This document shows positions 39,332-47,689 of a stretch of 48,978 nucleotides of DNA, in pieces. The stretch is from NCBI GenBank assembly GCA_009692555.1, contig SHYY01000019.1, positions 1-48,978 on the forward strand, given 5' to 3'. The notes beneath the pieces were generated by a model. That model was not told the origin of the DNA. It ran no database searches and was given only the letters and a program-made list of their open reading frames with translations. Position 1 is the first letter of the stretch; the number at the start of each line of letters is the position of its first letter. The DNA is from Myxococcales bacterium. Lineage in GTDB: Bacteria; Myxococcota_A; Polyangia; Palsa-1104; SHYY01. The translations under genes and the position numbers were made by a program.

Positions 39332-39568
39332 ATGCCCATCAGCCCTCCGCTCCACGATGACCGACTGCCCTACCGACGGATCACCGAACGCACGATCGAG
39401 GACTTCGACCCGCCCGAGACCGGCGGCCTCGGCGACGACTTCCGAGACGCCGACGAGCCGCCCCACCCCGAGCCGCCCACCGTCGTCTCTGATTTGGTCA
39501 TCGCGTCTGCCATCGCCACAGGTCGCGCGTGGAGGGCACCCGGTCTGCTCGTCCGCCTCCTTCGCTGA
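39332..39568 (+). CDS. Small acidic protein, related to the previous small ORF
   Basis: A 78-aa frame starting MPISPPLHDDRLPYRRITER, continuing TIEDFDPPETGGLGDDFRDA. AGGAGG is nine bases upstream of the ATG, a good start signal. Its DR-PYR-TERT-ED core resembles the upstream small ORF, with an acidic instead of basic C-terminal part. No known domain. It may belong to a mobile or phage-like segment. Confidence 0.5.
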   Translation: MPISPPLHDDRLPYRRITERTIEDFDPPETGGLGDDFRDADEPPHPEPPTVVSDLVIASAIATGRAWRAPGLLVRLLR

Positions 39569-39682
39569 GCCGCTCCACGCGCACGATGGTGCGCCCGCCG
39601 GCTCGTCGGTGTCAGCCCTGCCCTCACCATCGGTGAGTTCGTTCCGCCTACAGGCCAGGATCTCGCGTGGGACGGGCGCAAG

Positions 39683-40489
39683 GTGCTCGCCGAGCTGCGG
39701 GAGCGCCACGGCGGGATCAAGGTCCCCGGGGCACCGCGGGCGGCGCTGTCGAAGGTGTTCGAGATCATCCTGTGGGGCGAGCTGGCGGCGTGGAAGATCT
39801 CGGCGCAGCTCGCCGACCGCCTCGTGCCGCTCGAGGCGAAGATGGCGGCGACCTCGCAGGCCCACGACGAGGCGCGCCACTTCTACGTCATGTACGACTA
39901 CCTCGGAGAGCTGGGTTACCGCCCGACGCGCATCGACCCGCGCTCGCAGCGGGTGCTCGACCTGGTGCTCGAGACCGACAACCTCGCCCACAAGCTGCTC
40001 GGGATGCAGCTCATGATCGAGACCACCGCCCGGACGATCTTCCAGGAGGTGCGCGAGCGGCGGATCGAGCCGGTGCTCGCGGATCGGCTGCCCTACTACG
40101 AGAAGGACGAGGCGCGGCACGTCGGGCTCGGGACGCAGCACCTGCCGTCGCTGATGCGGGGGATGTCGCGGCGCGAGGGGTGGGCGGCGCTGCGCTTCCA
40201 GCTGCGGCTCCTCTTCTGGACCCTGGCGTCGCTGAAGGCGATGGAGCCCGACCTGGCGGTCCTCGGGATCCCGGCGTCGCGGCTGCTCCACATGGGGCGC
40301 GACAAGCAGCTCGCGGCGTTCCAGGAGATGTGGGACGGCGTCGGCGAGCGCCCGGCCGTGAACGACGCGATCCAGCGCGGGCTGGGCGCGGTCGAGGAGC
40401 TGGTGTTCACCAACGGGGACACGGCGGGGTGGCGACAGAAGATCGCGCGGGCGCGGGCGGCGTTCCGCGGAGTACCCGCGGGGGAATGA
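39683..40489 (+). CDS. Ferritin-like diiron protein, possibly 5'-truncated
   Basis: A 268-aa helical protein with a full ferritin-like ligand set: Glu33 (WGELAAW), Glu63-x-x-His66 (DEARHFY), Glu113 (MIETTARTIF) and Glu143-x-x-His146 (DEARHVGLG). Such proteins are oxidases, hydroxylases or desaturase-like enzymes; the substrate cannot be told. The GTG at 39683 is the first start codon in the frame, but coding-like sequence continues upstream (IGEFVPPTGQDLAWDGRK) to a stop at 39566, with no ATG, GTG or TTG. The natural N-terminus therefore seems lost or displaced by recombination. Confidence 0.72.
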   Translation: MLAELRERHGGIKVPGAPRAALSKVFEIILWGELAAWKISAQLADRLVPLEAKMAATSQAHDEARHFYVMYDYLGELGYRPTRIDPRSQRVLDLVLETDNLAHKLLGMQLMIETTARTIFQEVRERRIEPVLADRLPYYEKDEARHVGLGTQHLPSLMRGMSRREGWAALRFQLRLLFWTLASLKAMEPDLAVLGIPASRLLHMGRDKQLAAFQEMWDGVGERPAVNDAIQRGLGAVEELVFTNGDTAGWRQKIARARAAFRGVPAGE

Positions 40490-40495
40490 CGTCGT

Positions 40496-40639
40496 CTACG
40501 TCGCCTCGATCCGGGCGGCGACGTGATCGTGCCAGGGCGTGCCCGCGAGCCAGTCGCGATCCGCGGAGACGGTCAGCTCGTTCGGGGCGACGCCGTGCAC
40601 CGCCTCGCCCCCCTCGCCGTCGGGGAAGGGGCGCCGACG
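40496..40639 (-). pseudogene. Possible C-terminal gene remnant
   Basis: On the minus strand about 48 codons read like real protein (FPDGEGGEAVHGVAPNELTV, then DWLAGTPWHDHVAARIEAT and a stop). No start codon or upstream part exists, since the other side is the kinase gene in opposite orientation. It is best read as the surviving end of a gene removed by rearrangement. The family is not recognised. Confidence 0.35.
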
Positions 40640-40673
40640 GCTCGGTTGACACCCGCGGCCCGGAAGGGAGAAG

Positions 40674-42377
40674 ATGCCGCGGTACGGAACCGGCGGGACC
40701 CCGGGCACCGACATCCTGAAGAGGCACCCGAGCTTGGCGAGCGCTTCGGACGATCGAACGGACTTGGTCGGCCAGACGATCGGCGGGAAGTACCTCCTCA
40801 CACGCGTCCTCGGGGCGGGCGGAATGGGGACGGTCTACGAGGCGACCAACGCCTGGACCCAGCGCCGCGTCGCGGTGAAGCTGATGCTGGCCCGCCACGC
40901 GGAGAGCGCCGAGCAGGTCGAGCGCTTCCTGCGCGAGGCGCGGGCGGCCGGGCGGATCGACCACCCGAACGTGGTGCAGGTGCTCGACGTGGGGCGGCAG
41001 AGCGACGGCGCGTTCTACCTGGTCCAGGAGTTCCTCGCGGGGCGCGACCTGCGCTCGCTGCTCGCCGAGGAGAGGCAGCTCTCGCCGCGCCGGGCGAGGG
41101 AGCTGCTCGGCCCCGTGATGAGCGGGCTCGCCGCCGCCCACGCCAGCGACGTGATCCACCGCGACATCAAGCCCGACAACATCTTCATCGCGCGCGTCGC
41201 CACGGGCGAGGTGGTGCCGAAGGTGATCGACTTCGGGATCGCCAAGCTGTCGGAGGGGGGGCCGGAGTCGGCGTCGGTCACCCGCACGGGGACGACCCTC
41301 GGCACCGCGCTGTACATGAGCCCCGAGCAGGCGGCGGGCGAGCGCGACCTCGACGCGTCGACGGACATCTGGTCGATCGGCGTGGTGCTGTTCGAGTGCC
41401 TCGTCGGCTTCTGCCCCTTCGAGGGCGGGTCCTACAACGCGGTGCTCGCGCGGATCCTGACCAAGCGGCCGCCGCACCTCGACCAGGTGCTGCCGGGCGT
41501 GCCGGCCGACGTCGCGGAGGTGGTGGCGGGAGCGCTGGCGGGCGACCGGGCGCGGCGCTACCGCACGATGGAGCAGCTCCTCGCGGCGCTGCGGGCCGCC
41601 CCCGGCTTCGACGACCAACGGGTGCTGCGGCCCGCCGTACGAGGGCCGTGCGAGACGGTCGCCGGGTGGAGTCCGCCCGGGGCGAAGGCGCCCGTGGTCG
41701 GCGAGCCGAACACCGCCGACGAGAGGCCACGGGGTGCGCGCGATCTGCCGGCCCCGAATCCGCTCGCGGATACCCTGGCCGCGATCCCGACGGCGGAGGC
41801 GGTGGCGCCGCTCCTTGCGGCGGCGGTCGCGGAGGCGCCTGCTTCGCTGCAGCCCGCGCGCGAGGAGAGCCGTGGCGCTCGCCCCCGCGCCCCGCGGCCG
41901 CTCTGGATCGGCGCCGGGCTGCTCGCCACCATCGCTGTCGTGGTCGTCGGGATCCAGGTGCGCGGTCGGCGCGAGACGCCCTCCGAGACGTCCGCGATCG
42001 CCGCTCTCCCCTCGACGGTGCCGCGACCGCTCCCGGTCGCGACCGTCGCCGCGGGATCCCGGGAGTTCTCGGTCGCCCTGTCGATCGATCCGGCGACGGC
42101 GCGCGTCGAGCTCGACGGCGCCTCCGTCGGCGTGGGCGCCTTCCCACGCACCTTCCCGCGCGACGGGACCGCGCACGCCCTGCGGGTCAGCGCGCCGGGC
42201 TTCCTCCCGCAGACGGTGCCCTTCGTCGACGCACCGCCGCCCGATCGGATCGTGCTCGTGCGAGCGGCCCACGCCGTCGGGAGCGGGGGTCCCGAGGCGA
42301 CCGCGCCCGGCGGCAAGCGAGCGCCGAGCGAGCGCGAGCAGCGGACCGGCAGCGGCATGAACCGGGAGTACGAATGA
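40674..42377 (+). CDS. Membrane Ser/Thr protein kinase with extracytoplasmic PEGA-like domain
   Basis: A 567-aa PknB-type kinase. The kinase domain covers about 38-305: glycine loop LGAGGMGTVY, Lys69 in VAVKLM, HRDIKPDN (Asp164), DFGIAKL (Asp186) and YMSPEQAAGE. A Pro/Ala-rich cytoplasmic linker follows to about 408. A transmembrane helix lies at about 410-428. The outer part (about 465-530) is PEGA-like: VALSIDPATARVELDGASVG, HALRVSAPGFLPQTVPF. The ATG has GGGAG three bases upstream. It overlaps the TPR/PEGA gene (ATGA). The three-gene set suggests an envelope-sensing kinase with exported partners. Confidence 0.93.
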   Translation: MPRYGTGGTPGTDILKRHPSLASASDDRTDLVGQTIGGKYLLTRVLGAGGMGTVYEATNAWTQRRVAVKLMLARHAESAEQVERFLREARAAGRIDHPNVVQVLDVGRQSDGAFYLVQEFLAGRDLRSLLAEERQLSPRRARELLGPVMSGLAAAHASDVIHRDIKPDNIFIARVATGEVVPKVIDFGIAKLSEGGPESASVTRTGTTLGTALYMSPEQAAGERDLDASTDIWSIGVVLFECLVGFCPFEGGSYNAVLARILTKRPPHLDQVLPGVPADVAEVVAGALAGDRARRYRTMEQLLAALRAAPGFDDQRVLRPAVRGPCETVAGWSPPGAKAPVVGEPNTADERPRGARDLPAPNPLADTLAAIPTAEAVAPLLAAAVAEAPASLQPAREESRGARPRAPRPLWIGAGLLATIAVVVVGIQVRGRRETPSETSAIAALPSTVPRPLPVATVAAGSREFSVALSIDPATARVELDGASVGVGAFPRTFPRDGTAHALRVSAPGFLPQTVPFVDAPPPDRIVLVRAAHAVGSGGPEATAPGGKRAPSEREQRTGSGMNREYE

Positions 42378-43300
42378 CCTGCCAGCGACGAGCGGTCGCC
42401 GCCCTCCTCCTGCTGCTCGCGGCGCCCGCCATCGCCGAGCCGGCCTCCGACGAGCGGGACGCGCGCGTCCTGTTCGACCAGGGCGTGCGGGCCGCCGACG
42501 GGGGGCGCTACGCCGAGGCGGTGACCTCCTTCGAGCGCTCCCACAAGTTGCGCCCGTCGCCCGTGGTGCTGCACAACCTCGCGCTCGCCTATCGCGGCGT
42601 GGGGCGGCTGCTCGACGCCATCGACGCCTTCGAGCGCTACCTCGCCAACCCGAGCGCGCGCGCCACGCCGCAGTCGCTCGCCGAGATCCAGAGCCAGCTG
42701 GCGGCGGTGCGGCGCGAGGTCCCCGAGGTCGCCCTCGAGCTGCGACCCGCCGCGGCGCGGGTGCTCGTCGACGGCCGCGAGATCCCGTCGCTGACCGCCC
42801 CGCTGCGCATGAACCCGGGGCGGCACGCGGTCGAGGTGCGGGCCGAGGACCACGTGCCGCAGCGCTTCGAGCTCGACCTCAAGCGCGGCGAGCGACACAC
42901 CCTCACCGCGCAGCTCGTCGAGACGCCCGCCGACGCCACGATCGTCGTCGAGACCGATGTCCCGGCCGCGACCGTCGAGCTCGATGGAGCGCTGCTGGGG
43001 CAGCACCGCGCGACGGTGGCGGCGCAGCCGGGCGATCACCGCGTGGTGGTGAGCGCTCCCGGGTACCGACGGGTCCAGCGCGCCCTCGTGGTCGGTCGAC
43101 ACGGCGCGGTCCGCGTCGACGTGGTGCTCCAGCGCCAGTCGGCCGCGCTCACCTGGGGCCTCGGGATCGGCATCCCGGGCGGCCTCGTGATCGGCGCGGC
43201 GGTGATCACCGGCGTCGTGCTCGGCACGCGGCGCGGCGACCCGGCGCCCGAGGTCAGCGAGCCCTTCTACTGGGGACAGATCCCCTTCCCGGAACAGTGA
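42374..43300 (+). CDS. Exported TPR/PEGA-domain protein with C-terminal membrane helix
   Basis: A 308-aa protein: signal peptide MTCQRRAVAALLLLLAAPAI, TPR-like helices at about 32-110 (LFDQGVRAADGGRYAEAVTS, LAYRGVGRLLDAIDAFERYL), two PEGA-like modules at about 117-180 and 190-250 (ELRPAAARVLVDGREI, PAATVELDGALLGQHRATVA), and a hydrophobic helix at about 258-282. It sits between the kinase and the FG-GAP lipoprotein and overlaps the kinase stop, so it is probably part of the same sensory or envelope system. PEGA domains are thought to bind cell-wall components. Confidence 0.86.
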   Translation: MTCQRRAVAALLLLLAAPAIAEPASDERDARVLFDQGVRAADGGRYAEAVTSFERSHKLRPSPVVLHNLALAYRGVGRLLDAIDAFERYLANPSARATPQSLAEIQSQLAAVRREVPEVALELRPAAARVLVDGREIPSLTAPLRMNPGRHAVEVRAEDHVPQRFELDLKRGERHTLTAQLVETPADATIVVETDVPAATVELDGALLGQHRATVAAQPGDHRVVVSAPGYRRVQRALVVGRHGAVRVDVVLQRQSAALTWGLGIGIPGGLVIGAAVITGVVLGTRRGDPAPEVSEPFYWGQIPFPEQ

Positions 43301-43310
43301 GCCCGAGCCC

Positions 43311-45413
43311 ATGAGAATGACCGTCGCTGCCACGGCGCAGAGGCGCATCCCGGTGCAGCTGGCCGGCTGCGCGATGGCGCTCGCCTCCGCCCTCGTGCCG
43401 TCGTGCGCGGAGTCGCCGACCGAGCTGTGGGTGGTCGTCCAGACCAACATCGCCATGCCGGGGAGCGGCACCCCACCGCGCATCGATCAGGTCCGGATCG
43501 AGACCACCATCGACGGTGCCGCGACGCCCTTCTGGAACGTCGCCTACGACCTCCGCGGCGGCACCTACGCCCTCCCTGGCCACACCGTCCTCCGACCCGC
43601 GACCGCCGACGAAGCGCGCGCGGTGCGGGTGCGCGTGCGCGGCGGGCTCGACAACGGCGTCGAGGTCCGCCAGGAGGCGCTCGTGTCCTTCAGCCGCGGG
43701 CGCCGCGTCGTGGTGCGGATGTTCCTCGCCCTCGAGTGCGCAGGCGAGCGCCAGAAGATGTGCGAGGAGATGGGGAAGACCTGCGGCGAGGACGGTCAAT
43801 GCATCGACGTCGGCCGCCCCGTGCTGCCCGACTACGGCGACGGCGACGCGGCGAGCTGCAACGCGAGCGGGGTCACGGTCACGCAGGGCATCGCGGCGCC
43901 GAGGCTGCTCTGGCCGCCGGGCGGCAGCACCGCCACCACGCGCAACCCCACGGTGCGCTGGGAGCTGCCGGCGAACGTCACCGGCGGGCGCGTCGAGTTC
44001 TGCCGCGACCGAGGCTGCCAGGAGGTGATCGGCGCGTTCGAGGCGCAGGCGGATCGGGTGCGCCCGGGCGGCTGCCGACTCCCCGCGGGCGTTGTCTTCT
44101 TTCGCGTGCGCGGGCGGCGCGGCGGCGCCTACGGGGCGGAGACCAGCCGGGTGTGGCAGGTCCGACTGCCGGTCACCGTCGGGCCGAAGGTGACCGCCGA
44201 CACCGCCCACGGCGTCGACGCCGACTTCGATGGCGACGGCCTGGCCGACCTGGTGTACGCGACCTCGGCCGGTGGCTCCTCGTCGCTGGTCATCCACCGC
44301 GGGCGCCGCGGCACGACGCCCGATCCGACCGGGCAGCGCCTCCCTCTCGCGGGGAGCGGCTACGGCTGCCTCGTCGCGGTGGGCGACGTCGACGGCGATG
44401 GCTACGTCGACCTCGCCGGCGTGGCCGCAGCCGGGGGTGCGATCATGCTCCATCCGGGCGGGCCGGGCGGACCGGGGCCGGCCAGGCAGGTCGCGTCCGT
44501 CGGGGTGTGCGGCGACAACCTCGCCGGCGGCGACTTCCAAGGCGACGGCTACGCGGACCTCGTGGTGGGCGACAACACCGTCGGTGCAGGCTCGCGCGGC
44601 CGCGCGCAGCTCTTCGCGGGCTCTCCCACGGGCCTCGGCGCGATGCCGACCTGGAGCGCCGACGGCCCGAACGTCTTCCTCGCGATGTTCGGGACCGGCG
44701 TCGGCGGGAGCGGCGACCTCGACGGCGACGGGATCCAGGACCTCGGCGTCTCGGCCCAGGGCGCGGGCGGCCAGAACTTCGGCCAGGGGCTCTTCTTCCG
44801 CGGCCCACCTGTCGGGGCGACGGCGACGCTCGGCACGCTGTCGGGCCGCATCGCCAACGACCGTCTCGGCAACGCGCTCGTGCTCGCCGACCTCACCGGC
44901 GACGGCTTCGCCGACGGGATCGTCACCTCGGTCAACTACTTCAGCCTCAAGACCGCCGGGGCCGCCTACCTCGTGCCCGGGCGCGCGGGCGGCGTCGGGA
45001 CGCCCATCACCCTCGGCGAGGGGACCAAGAGCGGCAGCTACGGCGAGACCGCAGCGTCGGCGGGCGACTTCGACGGCGACGGCCTCGGCGACCTCCTGAT
45101 CTCCGAGCCCGGCTTCCTCGATGGCGCCGTCCCCGTCGGACGCGTCGCGCTCCACCACGGCGCGGTGACGGGCGCGGGACCGATCGAGAGCGTCACGGGG
45201 GACAAGGCGAGCGGCGAGCGCCTCCTCGATACCCTGGGCGCCCTCGGCGACGTCGACGGGGACGGCCACCCCGACATCGCGCTCGTCGGCACGCTCGCGG
45301 CGGGCGCGCGGCTTCGACTCTGGCGCGGCGGTCGACCCTTCGACGGCGCGAGCGAAACCATCGTCACGCTACCCGCCGGGGAGAGCGTCGGCGCCATCGC
45401 CCACGCGAACTGA
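43311..45413 (+). CDS. FG-GAP-repeat (integrin-alpha-like) lipoprotein
   Basis: A 700-aa exported protein. After a basic head, a hydrophobic stretch ends at LVPSC (Cys32), the likely lipid anchor; an earlier LAGC is also present. A Cys-containing region follows (QKMCEEMGKTCGEDGQCIDV), then about seven FG-GAP repeats with calcium-loop patterns such as DADFDGDGLADLVYATS, VGDVDGDGYVDLAGVAA, SGDLDGDGIQDLGVSAQ, AGDFDGDGLGDLLISEP and LGDVDGDGHPDIALVG, forming a beta-propeller. The start may be ATG 43311 or 43317. It closes the kinase/TPR-PEGA operon and would be the outermost partner. It ends 18 bp from the convergent recombinase gene. Confidence 0.87.
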   Translation: MRMTVAATAQRRIPVQLAGCAMALASALVPSCAESPTELWVVVQTNIAMPGSGTPPRIDQVRIETTIDGAATPFWNVAYDLRGGTYALPGHTVLRPATADEARAVRVRVRGGLDNGVEVRQEALVSFSRGRRVVVRMFLALECAGERQKMCEEMGKTCGEDGQCIDVGRPVLPDYGDGDAASCNASGVTVTQGIAAPRLLWPPGGSTATTRNPTVRWELPANVTGGRVEFCRDRGCQEVIGAFEAQADRVRPGGCRLPAGVVFFRVRGRRGGAYGAETSRVWQVRLPVTVGPKVTADTAHGVDADFDGDGLADLVYATSAGGSSSLVIHRGRRGTTPDPTGQRLPLAGSGYGCLVAVGDVDGDGYVDLAGVAAAGGAIMLHPGGPGGPGPARQVASVGVCGDNLAGGDFQGDGYADLVVGDNTVGAGSRGRAQLFAGSPTGLGAMPTWSADGPNVFLAMFGTGVGGSGDLDGDGIQDLGVSAQGAGGQNFGQGLFFRGPPVGATATLGTLSGRIANDRLGNALVLADLTGDGFADGIVTSVNYFSLKTAGAAYLVPGRAGGVGTPITLGEGTKSGSYGETAASAGDFDGDGLGDLLISEPGFLDGAVPVGRVALHHGAVTGAGPIESVTGDKASGERLLDTLGALGDVDGDGHPDIALVGTLAAGARLRLWRGGRPFDGASETIVTLPAGESVGAIAHAN

Positions 45414-45431
45414 CGACACGACGCGGGGCGC

Positions 45432-46592
45432 TCAGCGAACGAGGATGAAGTTCTCGTACGCGACGTTGGTGTAGCTGCCGAGGAGCTGCGGGCGGGGGAC
45501 GTTGGTGGCGTTGTAGCGGAACAGGCTCGAGTCGGAGTCCTTGCGGGCGCCATCGGCGCGCGCCAGCGTCACGAAGGTGCGACGGAGGTCGTGAATCCGT
45601 CGGCGCCGCAGCGACAGACGCTCCAGATCCTCACAAAACCGACGGAGCGCCCGATTGGCGTTGCGGTAGGGCTCGTCGGTCCATTCGGGGCGGGGCGGTA
45701 GCACGAGGTCGTCCTGCTTCGGCGGGCGCCCCATCATCGCCGCCCATCCCCCGAGCTTCCACGCCGTGAGCACCTTCGCGAGCGTGGCGTGGACGGGTAC
45801 CTCGCGCGGCACGCCCGACTTCACGCCCTTCACGCGCTTCTCCTTGAAATCGTAGGACTCGGCGACCACGAGCTTGCCGAGGGGGGCGGTCGTCGCGTCG
45901 TACCGGCTCCACTTCAGCGCGGCCAGCTCGCCGAAGCGCAGCCCCGCGATGACCAGGATCGCGTCCACGACGCGCCGGTCGAGCGGGATGCGCTCGTCGG
46001 AGATCAGCGCTTCGACCTCCTCGCGCGTGTAGATGGCGCCAGCCCGCCACGTCGGATCTTTGTCGATCTTCTTCGGCAGCTCGCCGCGCTTGAGCACACA
46101 CGGGTTCGTGTCGATTACCTCGTCCGCGAGCGCATCGCCGAACATGGTGCGCAGCGTCGCGTAGACGTGGCGCACTGTGCGCGGCGCAAGCTGCCCGCTG
46201 GCCGTCCCCGCCTTCGCCGACATCGCCCGCACGAGGTTTCGGATGTGCCGCGGCCGAACCTCGTCGAGGAGCATCGCGCCCAGCGCCGGGAGCGCGTGCA
46301 GCGTCAACCGCGTCTCGTCATCGCGGGCGCTGCCGACCCCACGCCGCTTGCGCACCTCGATCCACTGGCGGACGAACCGCTCGACGGTCAGCGGTCCCTT
46401 GTCGCGCGACCCGTGGTCGACCTGCGCCTCGACCTTCGTGTTGACCGCCTTGAGGAGCGCGCGCGCGGCCTTCTCCTCGCCCACGCGAAGATCGGTCGAC
46501 GCGGCGACCCATGCACCGTCGGCGCCGCGGTACTTCATCCAGAGCACGGCGCCCCGTGGGTAGACAGAGCCCCTCGCCTTCGCCTTTTTCAT
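45432..46592 (-). CDS. Tyrosine recombinase (phage-type integrase) with a truncated, chimeric C-terminus
   Basis: A 386-aa protein. It has an N-terminal Arm/SAM-like region (SVYPRGAVLWMKYRGADGAW), a core-binding part (TVERFVRQWIEVRKRRGVGS) and a catalytic domain with the first Arg in AGLRFGELAALKW and HDLRRTFVTLARADGARKD carrying the second box. Right after this the homologous sequence stops. The last 34 residues (SDSSLFRYNATNVPRPQLLG onward) lack the final His/Trp and the nucleophilic Tyr, so the enzyme is probably dead. The tail looks like the end of another gene. It follows a ribbon-helix-helix gene with a TGATG overlap. Confidence 0.8.
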   Translation of the reverse strand: MKKAKARGSVYPRGAVLWMKYRGADGAWVAASTDLRVGEEKAARALLKAVNTKVEAQVDHGSRDKGPLTVERFVRQWIEVRKRRGVGSARDDETRLTLHALPALGAMLLDEVRPRHIRNLVRAMSAKAGTASGQLAPRTVRHVYATLRTMFGDALADEVIDTNPCVLKRGELPKKIDKDPTWRAGAIYTREEVEALISDERIPLDRRVVDAILVIAGLRFGELAALKWSRYDATTAPLGKLVVAESYDFKEKRVKGVKSGVPREVPVHATLAKVLTAWKLGGWAAMMGRPPKQDDLVLPPRPEWTDEPYRNANRALRRFCEDLERLSLRRRRIHDLRRTFVTLARADGARKDSDSSLFRYNATNVPRPQLLGSYTNVAYENFILVR

Positions 46593-46798
46593 CACACTCG
46601 TCCTCGCTTCGTCGGCCGATGATCGGCGACGTACTTTTCGATGATGACCCGAGCAAGCGTTGTATGACCCACGCTCGCCCCTTTCGCCAACGTGCGCAGA
46701 TCGGCCGCATCCGCCTCGGTCAGGCGGAAGTTGATCGCGACCGTCCGATAAACGGGGAGCGGCAGGTCCAGCGCGGTCGATCTCTTGCCCTTCGCCAT
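46592..46798 (-). CDS. Ribbon-helix-helix (CopG/MetJ-like) small DNA-binding protein
   Basis: A 68-aa protein: LPVYRTVAINFRLTEADAAD gives the beta strand and first helix, and GASVGHTTLARVIIEKYVAD the second helix. Such proteins dimerise and bind DNA palindromes. Its start codon lies within a perfect palindrome, so it may repress itself. It overlaps the recombinase start (TGATG) and probably controls the integration module, by context. Confidence 0.7.
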   Translation of the reverse strand: MAKGKRSTALDLPLPVYRTVAINFRLTEADAADLRTLAKGASVGHTTLARVIIEKYVADHRPTKRGRV

Positions 46799-46809
46799 GT
46801 ATTACATGG
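46795..46809. promoter_or_regulatory. 15-bp palindrome over the ribbon-helix-helix start, with a start-stop codon pair
   Basis: CCATGTA-T-TACATGG is perfect and covers the ATG of the ribbon-helix-helix gene. Reading toward the gene, GAGAGG is followed by CACC-ATG-TAA, then TAC-ATG, so a one-codon ORF stands between the ribosome site and the true start. An operator and a translational brake could share the same bases. Confidence 0.5.
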
Positions 46810-46852
46810 TGCCTCTCTTTCCGTTGGAGTGCAATGGATTTCCCTTGCACGA

Positions 46853-47224
46853 TCAGCGCCTCCGCCCGGCGAGGATCTCCCCCGCCCTCCGCTCCAGGTT
46901 GGCCGCCCCCTCGGAGTGGAGGCCGCGCGCCATGAACGCGTGCAGCTCGTCCAGCTTCACGCGGAGCGCACTGCCAGCCGAGTACCTCCCGAGGTGCCCA
47001 GCCTTGATCCAGCCTCGGATGGTTGCAACGTGGACGCACCCGATTCGGGCGGCCTCGGCAACGGTCACGTAGCGGGGCTCGTCGACCTCACCCTCGCGCG
47101 GCGTCCTGGTCACGTCTTTTCCCTCGCGCCCCAACACGGCGTGAATCTCTTCGCGGACGACCTCGCGCAGCAGCTCGCGGAGCAACCAGAGCTCCACGCG
47201 GTACTTGCGGGGCGCCTGGCGCAC
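46853..47224 (-). CDS. Excisionase/MerR-like HTH protein of the integration module
   Basis: A 123-aa protein. An amphipathic helix region (KYRVELWLLRELLREVVREE) is followed by a winged HTH of the excisionase/helix-turn-helix-17 type: YVTVAEAARIGCVHVATIRG, WIKAGHLGRYSAGSALRVKL, DELHAFMARG. It would bind att or promoter DNA. The GTG at 47224 is the first start where the sequence becomes protein-like; upstream of it the same frame is Arg/Ser-rich noise. It lies 54 bp ahead of the ribbon-helix-helix gene on the same strand. Confidence 0.72.
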   Translation of the reverse strand: MRQAPRKYRVELWLLRELLREVVREEIHAVLGREGKDVTRTPREGEVDEPRYVTVAEAARIGCVHVATIRGWIKAGHLGRYSAGSALRVKLDELHAFMARGLHSEGAANLERRAGEILAGRRR

Positions 47225-47684
47225 CTTTCGAGCACGTCGTGGGGACCGACACGAACGGGGGGAGCCGGCATCGCTTGCCGTCCGGGTTGTCCGGGCAGCG
47301 CGCCGAGATCTCGTCGCGCGACAGATAGCCGCGGTACGCAACGAAGACGAGCGACCCATCGGCTTGGTTCGTCAAAAACAGGTAGTCGTCGCCGTGGTGT
47401 CCGCGAACGTAGCGGAGGTCCACGGTCAGGCCCTCGGCCGGGACAAGCGTCAAAGCGCCCGGGAGGGCGTAATCGAGGGTCACCTTCTTCTCGGTGCGCG
47501 ACTTTCCGTTCCAGAGCGTCATCTCGTGCGTGGCGCCCGATCCCAGCGACAGCGGCCAGTCCGCCGTGCCCACGAAGAGCCCATCGCGCGACAGCGTCTC
47601 GCCCGGCGCCACGACCGGCTCGCGAACGAAGGCGAAGAGCGCATCTGTGAGCGCCCCGTCGCACGCCGGTGTCGGCCTCGACAC
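47088..47684 (-). pseudogene. Hypothetical protein remnant truncated at the integration module
   Basis: From about 47670 down to 47230 this frame looks like true protein (REPVVAPGETLSRDGLFVGT, LRYVRGHHGDDYLFLTNQAD, CPDNPDGKRCRLPPFVSVPT). After that it turns Arg/Ala/Gly-rich exactly where the HTH gene begins in another frame, and 5' of 47670 no convincing start or signal peptide is found in frame. Both ends thus seem lost. A beta-rich exported protein is likely; the family is unknown. Confidence 0.45.
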
Positions 47685-47689
47685 TGAAC

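Noticed and set aside
40646-40651. TTGACA as a -35 box for the membrane kinase
   Set aside because: A -10 at normal spacing would fall on the ribosome site and put the transcript start past the start codon.
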